A stretch of 64,000 nucleotides of DNA, taken from Haliclona indistincta. Lineage: Eukaryota; Porifera; Demospongiae; Haplosclerida; Chalinidae. The notes below the pieces were generated by a model, which worked only from the letters and a program-made list of their open reading frames with translations, did not search any database and was not told where the DNA came from. Numbering within the stretch: position 1 is the first letter of the stretch; every line of letters begins with the position of its first letter. Of the stretch, positions 1 through 12,146 are shown one piece after another. The stretch spans positions 960,098 through 1,024,097 of the forward strand of contig OZ024784.1 in assembly GCA_964017065.1 (NCBI GenBank), written 5' to 3'. The position numbers were made by a program, and so were the translations under genes.

Positions 1-147
1 ACCGTTTTATTGCTGATAATGTACGTTCAAGCTTCACAGTTACGAATCAAATTTTGCAAGAAGCGTGAAAACCACTGTAGCCATTACAGACTTGATGCGC
101 ATATTTCATTCTGTATAGGAACAACTGAATTTTAAGCTGTCATTATT

Positions 148-664
148 ACCCGTGTGCAGTATGCGCAAGTGTTATGTGTTTGTGTGTGTGTGTGTGTCGT
201 CAAAAAACACGCCTGTTTGCATCTTACTCCTCGAGAATCTCCATGAGAACTCTCTCTGCAGCTTCTTCACTGAATTTATAGTTCTATGAAGACGTTTTCT
301 GTGCTAGCAAGCCTTGCTCGAACAGCTAATTCATGGGTTTCTAAAGCTACGTGTGCTTATAAGAGCACTTTACGGCATTGTGGGTGTGTCACCCAACCTC
401 CTATCCATATCGACGTGACGACGTCACTGTACGTCAAAGCCATGGTTACAAACTTCTTGAGGCCTTTGTTCATAGGCTATCAGTCTTTCTTGAGGCCTTC
501 TGTGATGTGCTAATCAACTGTTCTGTTAGTGCTTGTATTGTAGCTATGCTATCATCTATTTATCTGGAACTGTCTATGGACTAGCAGTTGCAGTAATGCT
601 GGAGTAGTCGTGTACTAACTATGTAGATCTTAGCTCAGCGCATGTGTTCATTAGAACTCTAGTT
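148..664 (+). mobile_element. ~520-bp non-autonomous mobile element, copy A
   Basis: This block is about 80-90% alike by eye to 5355-5877. Both copies begin ACCCGTG, carry the motif GTCGTCAAAAAACACGC about 50 bases in, and end near CTAGTT. The second copy interrupts an intron that is uninterrupted in a paralogous gene, so its ends can be set from that empty site; here they are set by similarity. No terminal inverted repeat or transposase is visible. The short frame shared by both copies (starting [12 protein letters not shown]) is not recognised as any protein. Confidence 0.7.
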
Positions 665-1052
665 ATTATTCAAGTAGTAGTTAGTGTAATACAATTTTTA
701 CATTGGTTCAAGTACGATAGTTCAGTTCTGTACTTCTTGCAAGAGCGTTTATTTATTATTGTGAAAAGAACAAGACATGTGTCACTTCAATCGGTTCAGG
801 AGAATTCGAGATGCAGCTTGTCGAGATGACCAGCCCCACCCACTAAACGTGGGTTCAGTCTACCATTATTCTTATTAGAGAGTGTCAGAAAAAATATTTC
901 CAATAAGGAAACTTATCGCGCTTGTAACTCTGCTTCTCAAGAACAGATTTTACTGAAAGTGTCGTTAGGATCGCAAAAGCCAGATGTAACTGATAAGAAC
1001 ATGTAGAAACGTATGTGTTTTATATTGTATTTTATTGTGGAATTGCTACTAG
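665..1052. other. no gene recognised; upstream of HMG-box gene 1
   Basis: I see no convincing coding exon or RNA here. The first coding exon of the downstream HMG-box gene should lie here by analogy with its paralogue, but no sequence like the paralogue's presequence exon was found. Confidence 0.4.
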
Positions 1053-1801
1053 TACTGCATTTTCGTTGTTCATAAAAGAGCGTTTTCACGATCCTGACCT
1101 AAAGGGGAAAGGTGAGGAACCTCCGCTATTGGTACACGGTGTGTCACTAGTAGTGCAGGTATTGAAAGGACCAAGGAGCTAGCTCAGCAATGGAGCACCT
1201 TGACAGATGCTAGCAAGCAAGTAAGTACTCCAGTTGGTATTCAGTGATACAGTCTGTTCCCTCTAGCTCTATGTTGATCGGTACCACCAAAGCATGGCTG
1301 ATTTCAAAGCCGCTCACGAAGACTTCTGGTCAAGTCTATCAAATGAGGAGGCTGAAGAATATCGCGAGGCGATTAAAACATATTTTCAAAGGAAGCTAGA
1401 ATACAAGAGTGCATCTGAAATAGCTGCCGATGTAACCAGTTTTTATTGGATATATCTGTTCATGATTGGTTCGTTCTGCAGTGTTTACCTCCTAGTCGTA
1501 TGTCTGGATATGCACTGTTTATTAAGGAGACTTATAACTCAGTAAAATATGCAGAACCGAAGGTGTTAAGAGTGTTGTAATTAGTTTTTATCACATTCAT
1601 CTTCCTCACAGGAAAGATTTTCACTGTTATCAAAGAGATGGAAGGCCTTAAGCAAGGAAGAAAAAAAGGTGCGAATTCTTAATGGTGTAAAGTGTGACAT
1701 CTTCTTGTTAGGTTTACAGCGAGAGAGCTGTGAAGGAAAGTTCATTAAGACTACATAGTTACGCTAATATCAAAAAGTCAGGTTCAGCTGAGGAAGAATA
1801 A
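1053..1801 (+). CDS. tandem HMG-box protein, copy 1 (TFAM-like), 5' end not found
   Basis: Exons 1053-1111, 1159-1220, 1267-1431, 1482-1562, 1612-1668 and 1712-1801 join in frame across good GT/AG sites and short introns. They encode two HMG boxes separated by a basic linker: box A carries FIKERF and ELAQQW, box B carries SGYALFIKETY and LSKRWKALSKEEKK. Two HMG boxes with this spacing match mitochondrial transcription factor A, which bends and packages mtDNA. Exon boundaries and phases match copy 2 exactly, so the two arose by tandem duplication. Unlike copy 2, the tail is short and not strongly acidic, and I could not find the first exon with the start codon and presequence. It may use a diverged first exon or be 5'-truncated. 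Confidence 0.6.
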
Positions 1802-1954
1802 AAGACATCCTTTACTTTATATAGTACTCGGCATTATTTTGTCACTTATGTTTATTGGGCTCCTCCTTCTATTTATTAACCACGTGTTACGGAGCATGGC
1901 TATTGCTGTGACTTTGTTGTACGTTGAAGCAGCCTAGCTGTCATAAAATTAAGC

Positions 1955-2017
1955 ACCTGTGTTAGCAAAGAAACCAGTGCACCCGCTCAAGGGGAAGGTA
2001 CCTATCAAGAGATCTGT
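1955..2017 (+). pseudogene. extra copy of the HMG-gene first exon
   Basis: This stretch encodes AKKPVHPLKGKVPIKRS followed by a GTGAGT donor. It closely matches the first exon of copy 2 (ARKPVHPLKGMMPIKRS, ending 2205), and GGAGCATGGC repeats around 1894, 2072 and 2118 show that the whole 1.9-2.2 kb interval is a local tandem duplication. It could be a relic or an alternative first exon for copy 2; the sequence alone does not decide. Confidence 0.55.
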
Positions 2018-2122
2018 GTGAGTACTAGTAAACGTTACATGCTCCTCCTTCTAACACGTGTTCAAGGAGGGAGCATGGCGGTTCGGTTCATGTGTTTAAG
2101 GAGCGTTACAAGGTCTAGGAGC

Positions 2123-3718
2123 ATGGCGGTTCGGTTCACGGTCAGAAAATTTGCAAGAAAACCAGTACACCCGCTCAAGGGGATGATGCCTATCAAGAGA
2201 TCTAGGTGAGTTGTGAGGCAGCACTCTGTTGCCTCTCGCGCGCGTCTTGTCTCAGCACCGTATCATTTGTATGCTTTAGTAACGAGTTTGGAGTATTTGT
2301 AAAAGAACGGTTTAATGATCCTGAGCTGGAGGGAAAAGGTGAGGATCAAAGATCCAGTATTAGTGTTCATTGTATTACTAGTAGTGCAGCACCTGTCAAG
2401 ATAAAGAAGTTGGCGCAGCAGTGGAGAACCATGAGTGATGCTAGCAAGCAAGTGAGTACTACAGCTAATCTTCAGTGATATGTGCAGTCTGATCCCTCTA
2501 GGTCTACATTGATCGCCACAGAAAAAACATGACTGAGCATAAGGCCGCTCTAGAGAAATTCTGGTCAAGTATATCAAAGGAGCAGGCTGAAATATATCGC
2601 GAAGAGATTAAGGACTATGTGCAAAAGAAAAGAGAATATATCCGAAAGAGAGCACTCAGAGCAGATGCTGAGGTAAGGTCGTGTGAGTGTTGCTAGTTGT
2701 TATAACTTTTGTGTTCCAGCCCCTTCCTCCACGCCGTCTGTCTGGATACGCCCTCTTCGTAAAGGAGAGTTATCCAATGATCAATAAAGATTTACACAGA
2801 ATGGTATAAATAATACAATATTATATACGCACTCTTTATTGTGCTTATAGGAAAGAATCTCTGTTCTGGCAAGGCGTTGGAATAACCTAAGTGACCAAGA
2901 GAAAGAGGTTAGTTACCACAGTGGTTTTATTACTTCTTGCAAGGATAAAGCGTACACCGTAAAGCGTGGAGCACTATTGCATTAAATGTCTTTGATCATG
3001 CTCCATTGTGTGAATACAAACTGTACCAGTGATTTGACACATTAGTGACTGCAAGGTGACGCTTTACACTCCAAATCTTCCTTGCAAGAAGTAATAAAAC
3101 CTCTCTACATACATCATGTGGGTTTTGACATTATAACATGCTAACCTGGGTCTGATGCTAGTCTAGCTGCAACACCCTCTCTCACAAGGGGGTGGAGTTT
3201 TAGCATAAAAGTTTTACCTGGAGTTTCGCCTGTTTCGGTAAGAGCTATTATGCGGTAAGAGCTATTATGCGCTTGCCTGTCATGGAAAAGGTATATTGGC
3301 TAGACTAGTCTGAAGCATGGGGGTATATTGGCTAGACTAGTCTGAAGCATGGGGGTATATTGGCTAGACTAGTCTGAAGCATGGGGGTATATTGGCTAGA
3401 CTAGTCTGAAGCATGGGGGTATATTGGCTAGACTAGTCTGAAGCATGGGGGTATATTGGCTAGACTAGTCTGAAGCATGGGGGTATATTGGCTAGACTAG
3501 TCTGAAGCATGGGACTACAAATTCATATCTCTTCTCGGGACAAGTCTTAACCTAGTTCTTTCTCTGCAAATCAGTTGTTCAATTTAAGAGCAATACGTGG
3601 TTGGACTAACAGTGGAGATGAAAATCATGAAAACGAGGATGCAGAGGACGAGAATGAAAATGAGGACCGAGACGTAGATGAGGACGAGGATGAAAATGAG
3701 GACGTATACAATAAATAA
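2123..3718 (+). CDS. TFAM-like tandem HMG-box protein, copy 2
   Basis: Seven exons (2123-2205, 2280-2338, 2390-2451, 2502-2672, 2720-2803, 2851-2907, 3575-3718) give a 219-residue protein, close to TFAM size (about 246 in human). The first exon is Arg/Lys-rich with no acids (MAVRFTVRKFARK), as expected of a mitochondrial presequence. Box A runs from about PIKRSSNEF to the VYIDRH region; box B starts at about PPRRLSGYALF and includes RRWNNLSDQEKE. The last exon is a run of Asp/Glu/Asn, an acidic tail more typical of HMGB than of vertebrate TFAM. The probable role is mtDNA packaging and transcription; a nuclear HMGB-type role is the alternative. The last intron (2908-3574) holds a MITE and a 32-bp minisatellite. 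Confidence 0.7.
2923..3101. mobile_element. MITE with 23-bp terminal inverted repeats
   Basis: The left end GGTTTTATTACTTCTTGCAA is repeated in reverse complement at the right end (TTGCAAGAAGTAATAAAACC), with 23 matching bases on each side of a ~179-bp element. It lies in the last intron of HMG-box copy 2 and has no coding capacity. Confidence 0.8.
3291..3513 (+). repeat. 32-bp minisatellite, 7 near-identical units
   Basis: Units of 32 bp start at 3291, 3323, 3355, 3387, 3419, 3451 and 3483. Each contains the palindromic core GACTAGTC. The units are identical apart from the last base, so expansion is recent. The array lies in the last intron of HMG-box copy 2. Confidence 0.95.
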
Positions 3719-3845
3719 TACATAAACAGCTTTATTTCATTAAAACAATTTTGAAAAGAAAACCAAATTGCATTATAACCTCTTGCAAAATAATGAATAA
3801 TGATAGATCACGAAACTAGCATAATAGCAGTTGAAAATAAGTGTT

Positions 3846-5246
3846 TTATTGGCGTTCAATTTTCACTTCAAATGTGCGTATTTCCATCGAAGATAGTTGC
3901 ACATCAAATGATGGAGGGAGAACTGGAGCACTGTGCTTTGGTTCAACTGGACCTGTGTAATCATCACAAGAGACTACTAACAATATGGAATGAGTGGTCT
4001 ACCATCCATTGTAATCGTCTTCCACTTGAGTCTCTCAACATCACTCAGTTTAGCATTTGCTCCCAACACTAGCTCTGTCACTTGAGCTACTCTCAATGAT
4101 GTGAACATGTTCTACACGAGAAGGTGATCATGGTATAGTATATCACTACTAGCTTACTTGCAAGGACACAGTGACATCATCATCCATGCCTTCACCAGTC
4201 TCAAACTGGTGTTCTAGTCTGATCAGTACAGTATCATCATCAAGGTATTGCAGCGTCAACAAGTGAACAGCTGAAGGTAGCTCCTTCACCAGACCTGCAT
4301 ACTGTTAGCCATTAGTATTATACTGACTTCATCCCTGACTAACCAAGGTGTTGTACTTTATGGAGACTAGAGACACATTAGTGCTTGATACATCAAAGCT
4401 AAGATGAGGAGAGAGCAGTAACTGTTCAGCCATCATCCTGTGAGCCGGTGAAGATTCCTTGATGGATTCTACCAGCACGTAATGCTTGCCACGAATTATC
4501 AGACCATCTCCATACTGTCCTGTCTCATTCAGCGGCTCACCCACTCCTCTGCCGTCATCCTTTAGACAGCGACGATGGATCTGAACAGCACAATACAGAT
4601 ATATGGAACAGTACTGGTGTACAGCTGGCTGACCATTAGCTCCACCTGGCCATCATTAAGACTACTACCACCTTGTGAGCGATCATTGAGTATAGTCAAC
4701 TGAAGATTACTGTCCTCATCCTATACATCACAATCATTATCTCATTAACTAGACACACAGACACATACCCTGATGTAGATACGACTATTCACAGGATAAT
4801 AGTTACCAGTCACTGGAGCTGTGTTGTTCCATTTCCAAGTGGGTCGATGGTTACGCACTCTCCGCTGCATTTCTCTACCATTAGCATCAGTATACCACAC
4901 ACTGTTGGACTTGAGACTAGTGGTATATCGTGTGATGATCTCTTTACCTAGTCCATCCCTACACACACATATCACACCATCACACATGTCACACACACAC
5001 CATCACACACACATGTCACACCATCACACACACATGTCACACCATCACACACACATGTCACACACACACCATCACACACACATGTCACACCATCACACAC
5101 ACATGTCACACCATCACACACACATGTCACACCATCACACGTCACACATGCACTAACTTGAATGGTATTGGCCCCACAGTGTATTCCATTTCAACAAACT
5201 TGGAGTTAGGAACAACACGAACAACCTAACAACACAGTAATGATGA

Positions 5247-5280
<34 letters not shown>

Positions 5281-8200
5281 CTGGGATAGCCATGGAGCAA
5301 AGGTCTGATAAACCTCATTCACAAGTGGACCCTAAAATCAGTGATGACATCATTACCCGTGCACAATATGCGCGAGGGTTATGCGTTTGTGTCCGTCTGT
5401 GTATGTATGTATATATATGTGTGTCGTCAAAAAACACGCTTGTTTACGTCTTACCGCTCGAAACTCTCCACGAAAAAACTCTGCAGCTTCTTCACTGAAT
5501 TTATAGTCCTATGAAGACGTTTTCTGTGCTGGCCAGCCTTGCTCGAGCGGCTAATCCATGGCTTTCTAAAGCTACGTGTCCTTGTAAGAGCACTTTACGG
5601 TATTGTGGGTGTGTCACCCAACCTCCTATCCATGTCAATGTCCTCACTCAGTCTCACATGTACCGTACATCAGAGCTTCTTGAGGCCTATAGCTACAGTA
5701 TCAGTCTTTCTTGAGGCCTTTTGTGATGTGCCAATCAACTGTTAGTGCATGTATGCTACCATCTATTTTTCTGGAGCTGTCTATGGGCTAGCTTAACGTG
5801 CATGTTGCAGTAATGCTGGAGTAGTGTGTTTAGCTCCTAGCTCAGCGCACGGGTATGTGTTCATTAGAAATCTAGTTGTACATGTTGCTATCAACCAATA
5901 CCTGAACAACACTGATATCTGGCTTAGGGTTCACATCAAAAGGTGTGGTCTCGTTAGGTCGAAATATGTAAGCACCTGATGCCTGTATAACAAGGTAATT
6001 ATCACAGGGGCTAACCCATCATTATTACCTGAGATGAGTTCTTGTTCTTGCCATCACTAGAGTTATACCAGAGAAAAGCATGGTCAACATCCAGAGTGAG
6101 ATTGGACAGCAAGTTGGTGATGGAAGATAGACGCTTGGTCACACTATCAAATGTCACTCTCACAGACTAGGCAGACAGACAGACAGAGTGACAGACAGAC
6201 AGACAGACAGAGTGACAGCTCAATATTATAAGAAGCTTACTTTAGTTGAGATGGATGCTGCGACTCCATCACTTGGACAAAATGGAGTGGATAGAAAAGA
6301 TTGCTTGCCTACAATTCAAGATATAGAGCTAAGCTACATTGAGTGAGAAGTACCTATCGTGTTTCTGACAAAGAACGTAGCAAAGCCCAGTGCTGGCACA
6401 GAATGCTAGAGATGAAAGATAGAGTGTTTTACTCCATGTCTATAGTACTATTGATCACCTCAGAATCCACACTAAAGACCAGTTCATATGGAGCCGTTCC
6501 TTTCTTACCTCTCACTTGCTCTGTGAACGGTGATACAGGTATTACCTGCAGTATTAAGAGATAGTGTACTACTGGATAGTAGATAGTGTACCTGTGATAC
6601 TAGTTCATTGCCATCACTAGCAGCAGTAACCTGTACAGTGCTATGTGATAATGGCACTCGCAGTATACCAGTCCAGTTCCTTCCCAGTGGATTATACACC
6701 ATCATATTGAACTGTAACACATTAACATGGTATGCAATATAGAGCACATACACTAACTCACTGAATTAGTCTCAGTTGCAGGGCACACTGATATATTGAG
6801 GTACTCGCATGATTGTAGCTGTAGACTAGGTGAGCCAGGTTTGGTGGCTAGTTTATTGAGTGCCTCGTGCATGAGCTGTGTGCACTCCACCTGTCCAGCA
6901 TGAAGCCTCTTAGCATAGTCATCAGCAACATGCTGCTTCTCAGTACCACTGCAGAGAGAGGAACAAGAAACCAGTGGAAGATATTATGAGAAAGAACACT
7001 CTTACCTGACAGCATCATGATGTTGGGCTACGCCCATTGCTTGTTCTGTAGTGTACAACAGTTCTTTATATCAATCGCATCACATCGCTATTAAACTTAC
7101 GCATAGCCATTGAGGAAACTTTGTCCTCAAAGCTGCTATGGATTGCCTCTAACTGCTTGCAAGCTTGTAGGACATTGTTACTGGTTCTAACATAGCCTTT
7201 GAGAGCTGGTCGACTGGTGAAATATCCGGTCCAGTACGACCAAGGAGCGTCTGCATACGGGAAGAAATCATCAGTTTTGACAGACCATGTCTCTCCGGCC
7301 TCATGGAGGGCATCGAGATATATTGATGGAGTGGAGTACATTATATTGACTGAGCCATTCTGTGAGGAGACAAACAGATCATCAGTCTCAGTCCAAGGTG
7401 GTCTGGGTATGAGGCTAGTAATACTATACATGACAAGTACCTGTCTGACATATTTGATGAGCTTGTCCATGTTCTTGAACCACATTGGTGCATTCATGTA
7501 TTGAAAATCCTCACCCATTGTCAACATTATATTATTGGTCTTATAGTGTTTAGCCTGAATCAAGACAAGATGGACTAATGTACTGTCATGACATGACAGT
7601 CACCTGATCATGACAAGCCTCAATGAATGCATTCACTCTGTTCTTGACGTTATCGTCATACAGCTCAGGATCGTCCTACACAAGAACCACACATCACACA
7701 CACTGACATAATTATATGGAAGGAACTCAACCTGAATTGGTGGACTGTGACATTTTGGGTCAAAACAAAAGCCACTAGGAGCCCCATATCCATTATAAGT
7801 GACTCCAGTGAATATATCTGATGCTGTCTGAAGACTGGCACTACCTCTCCACACCATCTCCATTGCTGTGTGATTCAATCGCAATCGTTTGTCATCATAG
7901 TCAATACGACCAAAGAAAAATCCATCAAAACCCATCTAATAGTACCGATTGTGCCAAATGTAGTCTTAGAAATACTAATATGTACTCACCATTGCAAACA
8001 GTGATGCCTGGACTGCAGAATGACCAAATGGATCAATGTGCCATCCGATGCGTGGTCGAGCTTCTTCTCCAAAGTTGTCCAGTACAAACCTCAGTCCCAG
8101 ACTCATCTGGTCTATGATGGCGTTGTAGTGAGTGGAGGCTTCATCGTTCATACACCATCCAGCATTGATGAATTCAAGCTGTTTATTGTGCACCATCTCT

Positions 8201-8627
8201 CGTACCTAGCTAGGTGGGTGTGGTCACGTGATCTCACCCCTCCTGTCAGTCGACCCACCTGTTGTTGTCGCTCACCAGACTGCTCTCTCCACCAGCGCAT
8301 GAAGAATGCTATCTCTACATAAATGAACTTTCTGTCCTTGTCTTTAGCCAGTTCATCAATGACAGAGTCCAGTATATACTGTACTCCAGCTAGCTGAATG
8401 CTGTTATTAGCTGAAGGAGGATACAAGCATGCTACTAGCTAGGAGCTAGCCTAGGGCTCACCACCATAGTAGTACTCGTCAACAGTCTTGAGCCAGCCTA
8501 CGTCATCATGAGTGTGTGGCACAAGATGAACATTCAGCTTGTCACTGTTGTCAGCTGCAACACCAGGACACCAGCAATGGACCAGCAGTAACAAACCTGC
8601 TGTCAACATGATTGCCATCATGGCCAT
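3846..8627 (-). CDS. MAN2B1: lysosomal alpha-mannosidase (GH38), tandem copy 1
   Basis: Glycoside hydrolase family 38 enzyme that trims alpha-mannose from N-glycans in the lysosome. I resolve 23 exons, 5' to 3': 8462-8627, 8259-8410, 7990-8205, 7732-7935, 7604-7675, 7441-7554, 7101-7359, 7006-7045, 6762-6948, 6592-6711, 6459-6545, 6354-6405, 6241-6308, 6029-6166, 5902-5982, 5281-5331, 5158-5225, 4769-4958, 4634-4720, 4344-4580, 4158-4301, 4003-4111, 3846-3952. All phases agree and give 982 residues (human about 1011). The start follows a hydrophobic signal peptide. Zinc and catalytic motifs are intact: [16 protein letters not shown] (nucleophile Asp) and QHHDAVSG. The intron between exons 15 and 16 carries a ~520-bp mobile element that copy 2 lacks. 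AATAAA overlaps the stop region. Confidence 0.96.
5000..5150. repeat. 21-bp minisatellite in mannosidase copy 1 intron
   Basis: Units of about 21 bp (TCACACCATCACACACACATG) are repeated about seven times in the intron between mannosidase exons 17 and 18. The orthologous array in copy 2 (about 9930-10055) is one 21-bp unit shorter. Confidence 0.9.
5355..5877 (+). mobile_element. ~520-bp non-autonomous mobile element, copy B (intronic)
   Basis: Mannosidase copy 1 reads GATGACATCATT, then this block, then GTACATGTTGC; copy 2 reads straight across the same point (about 10272-10277). The block is therefore a clean insertion that postdates the gene duplication. It matches 148-664. The flanks allow at most a 2-3 bp target duplication (TT or ATT). 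Confidence 0.85.
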
Positions 8628-8779
8628 AGAAAAATCCGCTCGGAAAAATCACGTTGGCCACACCCTTTTAGTAAACGTACACCTCAGTGTATAATCATCT
8701 TGTAAGAGCACATCTATGATTGTATAAAAACCGAAAGACACATCTACTACAGTAGCAGTTGAAAATAAATAATTGTGTT

Positions 8780-11700
8780 TTATTGGCGTTCAATTTTCAC
8801 TTCAAATGTGCGTATTTCCATCGGAGATAGCTGCACATCAAATGATGGAGGGAGAACTGGAGCACTGTGCTTTGGTTCAACTGGACCTGTGTAATCATCA
8901 CAAGAGACTACTAACAATATGGAATGAGTGGTCTACCATCCATTGTAGTCGTCTTCCACTTGAGTCTCTCAACATCACTCAGTTTAGCATTTGCTCCCAA
9001 CACTAGCTCTGTCACTTGAGCTACTCTCAATGATGTGAACATGTTCTACACGAGAAGGTGATCATGGTATAGTATCACTACTAGCTTACTTGCAAGGACA
9101 CAGTGACATCATCATCCATGCCTTCACCAGTCTCAAACTGGTGTTCTAGTCTGATCAGTACAGTATCATCATCAAGGTATTGCAGCGTCAACAAGTGAAC
9201 AGCTGAAGGTAGCTCCTTCACCAGACCTGCATACTGTTAGCCATTAGTATTATACTGACTTCATCCCTGACTAACCAAGGTGTTGTACTTTATGGAGACT
9301 AGAGACACATTAGTGCTTGATACATCAAAGCTAAGATGAGGAGAGAGCAGTAACTGTTCAGCCATCATCCTGTGAGCCGGTGAAGATTCCTTGATGGATT
9401 CTACCAGCACGTAATGCTTGCCACGAATTATCAGACCATCTCCATACTGTCCTGTTTCATTCAGCGGTTCAGCCACGCCTCTGCCGTCATCCTTTAGACA
9501 GCGACGATGGATCTGAACAGCACAATACAGATATATGGAACAGTACTGGTGTACAGCTGGCTGACCATTAGCTCCACCTGGCCATCATTAAGACTACTAC
9601 CACCTTGTGAGCGATCATTGAGTATAGTCAACTGAAGATTACTGTCCTCATCCTATACATCACAATCATTATCTCATTAACTAGACACACAGACACATAC
9701 CCTGATGTAGATACGACTATTCACAGGATAATAGTTACCAGTCACTGGAGCTGTGTTGTTCCATTTCCAAGTGGGTCGATGGTTACGCACTCTCCGCTGC
9801 ATTTCTCTACCATTAGCATCAGTATACCACACACTGTTGGACTTGAGACTAGTGGTATATCGTGTGATGATCTCTTTACCTAGTCCATCCCTACACACAC
9901 ATATCACACCATCACACATGTCACACACACACCATCACACACACATGTCACACCATCACACACACATGTCACACCATCACACACACATGTCACACACACA
10001 CCATCACACACACATGTCACACCATCACACACACATGTCACACCATCACACGTCACACATGCACTAACTTGAATGGTATTGGCCCCACAGTGTATTCCAT
10101 TTCAACAAACTTGGAGTTAGGAACAACACGAACAACCTAACAACACAGTACAAGAATGATGAACAGACAGACAGACAGACAGACAGAGAGACAGACAGAC
10201 CTGGGATAGCCATGGAGCAAAGGTCTGATAAACCTCATTCACAAGAGGACCCTAAAATCAGTGATGACATCATTGTACATGTTGCTATCAACCAATACCT
10301 GAACAACACTGATATCTGGCTTAGGGTTCACATCAAAAGGTGTGGTCTCGTTAGGTCGAAATATGTAAGCACCTGATGCCTGTATAACAAGGTAATTATC
10401 ACAGGGGCTAACCCACCATTATTACCTGAGATGAGTTCTTGTTCTTGCCATTACTAGAGTTATACCAGAGAAAAGCATGGTCAACATCCAGAGTGAGATT
10501 GGACAGCAAGTTGGTGATGGAAGATAGACGCTTGGTCACACTATCAAATGTCACTCTCACAGACTAGGCAGACAGACAGAGTGACAGACAGACAGACAGA
10601 CAGAGTGACAGCTCAATATTATAAGAAGCTTACTTTAGTTGAGATGGATGCTGCGACTCCATCACTTGGAGAAAATGGAGTGGATAGAAAAGATTGCTTG
10701 CCTACAATTCAAGATATAGAGCTAAGCTACATTGAGTGAGAAGTACCTATCGTGTTTCTGACAAAGAACGTAGCAAAGCCCAGTGCTGGCACAGAATGCT
10801 AGAGATGAAAGATAGAGTGTTTTACTCCTTGTCTATAGTACTATTGATCACCTCAGAATCCACACTAAAGACCAGTTCATATGGAGCCGTTCCTTTCTTA
10901 CCTCTCACTTGCTCTGTGAACGGTGATACAGGTATTACCTGCAGTATTAAGAGATAGTGTACTACTGGATAGTAGATAGTGTACCTGTGATACTAGTTCC
11001 TTGCCATCACTAGCAGCAGTAACCTGTACAGTGCTATGTGATAATGGCACTCGCAGTATACCAGTCCAGTTCCTTCCCAGTGGATTATACACCATCATAT
11101 TGAACTGTAACACATTAACATGGTATGCAATAGAGCACATACACTAACTCACTGAATTAGTCTCAGTTGCAGGGCACACTGATATATTGAGGTACTCGCA
11201 TGATTGTAGCTGTAGACTAGGTGAGCCAGGTTTGGTGGCTAGTTTATTGAGTGCCTCGTGCATGAGTTGTGTACACTCCACCTGTCCAGCATGAAGCCGC
11301 TTAGCATAGTCATCAGCAACATGCTGCTTCTCAGTACCACTGCAGAGAGAGAGAGAGAGGAACAATAAACCAGTGGAAGATGAGAAAGAACACTCTTACG
11401 AGATAGCATCATGATGTTGGGCTACGCCCATTGCTTGTTCTGCAGTGTACAACAGTTCTTTATATCAATCGAATCACATCGCTACTAAACTTACGCATAG
11501 CCATTGAGGAAACTTTGTCCTCGAAACTGCTATGAATTGTCTCTAACTGCTTGCAAGCTTGTAGGACATTGTTACTGGTTCTAACATAGCCTTTGAGAGC
11601 TGGTCGACTGGTGAAATATCCGGTCCAGTACGACCATGGAGCGTCTGCATACGGGAAGAAATCATCAGTTTTGACAGACCACGTCTCTCCGGCCTCATGG

Positions 11701-12106
11701 AGGGCATCGAGATATATTGATGGAGTGGAGTACATTATATTGACTGAGCCATTCTGTGAGGAGACAATTGATAACCAAGTACTACAGGTCTCGGCCCAAG
11801 CTGGTCTGGGTATGAGGCTGTACCTGTCTAACATACTTCATGAGCTTGTCCATGTTCTTGAACCACATTGGTGCATTCATGTAGTGAAAATCTGAACCCA
11901 TTGTTAGCATAATATTATTGGTCTTATAGTGTTTAGCCTGAATCAAGACAAGATAAATCAACCATGTTATTCCTGTCACATGACAGTCACCTGATCATGA
12001 CAAGCCTCAATGAATGCATTCACTCTGTTTTTGACGTTATCGTCATACAGCTCAGGATCGTCCTACACAAGAAGCACACATCACACACTCACTCCCTCAC
12101 ACTCTT

Positions 12107-12146
<40 letters not shown>

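Noticed and set aside
286..584. Short frame starting [12 protein letters not shown], also at 5511
   Set aside because: It lies inside both copies of the mobile element; the copies differ by frame-changing indels further on and no similarity is recognised.
3291..3513. CRISPR array
   Set aside because: Units are head-to-tail with no unique spacers, in an intron of a eukaryotic gene.
4821..5156. His/Ser/Met-rich protein on the + strand
   Set aside because: It is a read-through of the 21-bp minisatellite inside a mannosidase intron.
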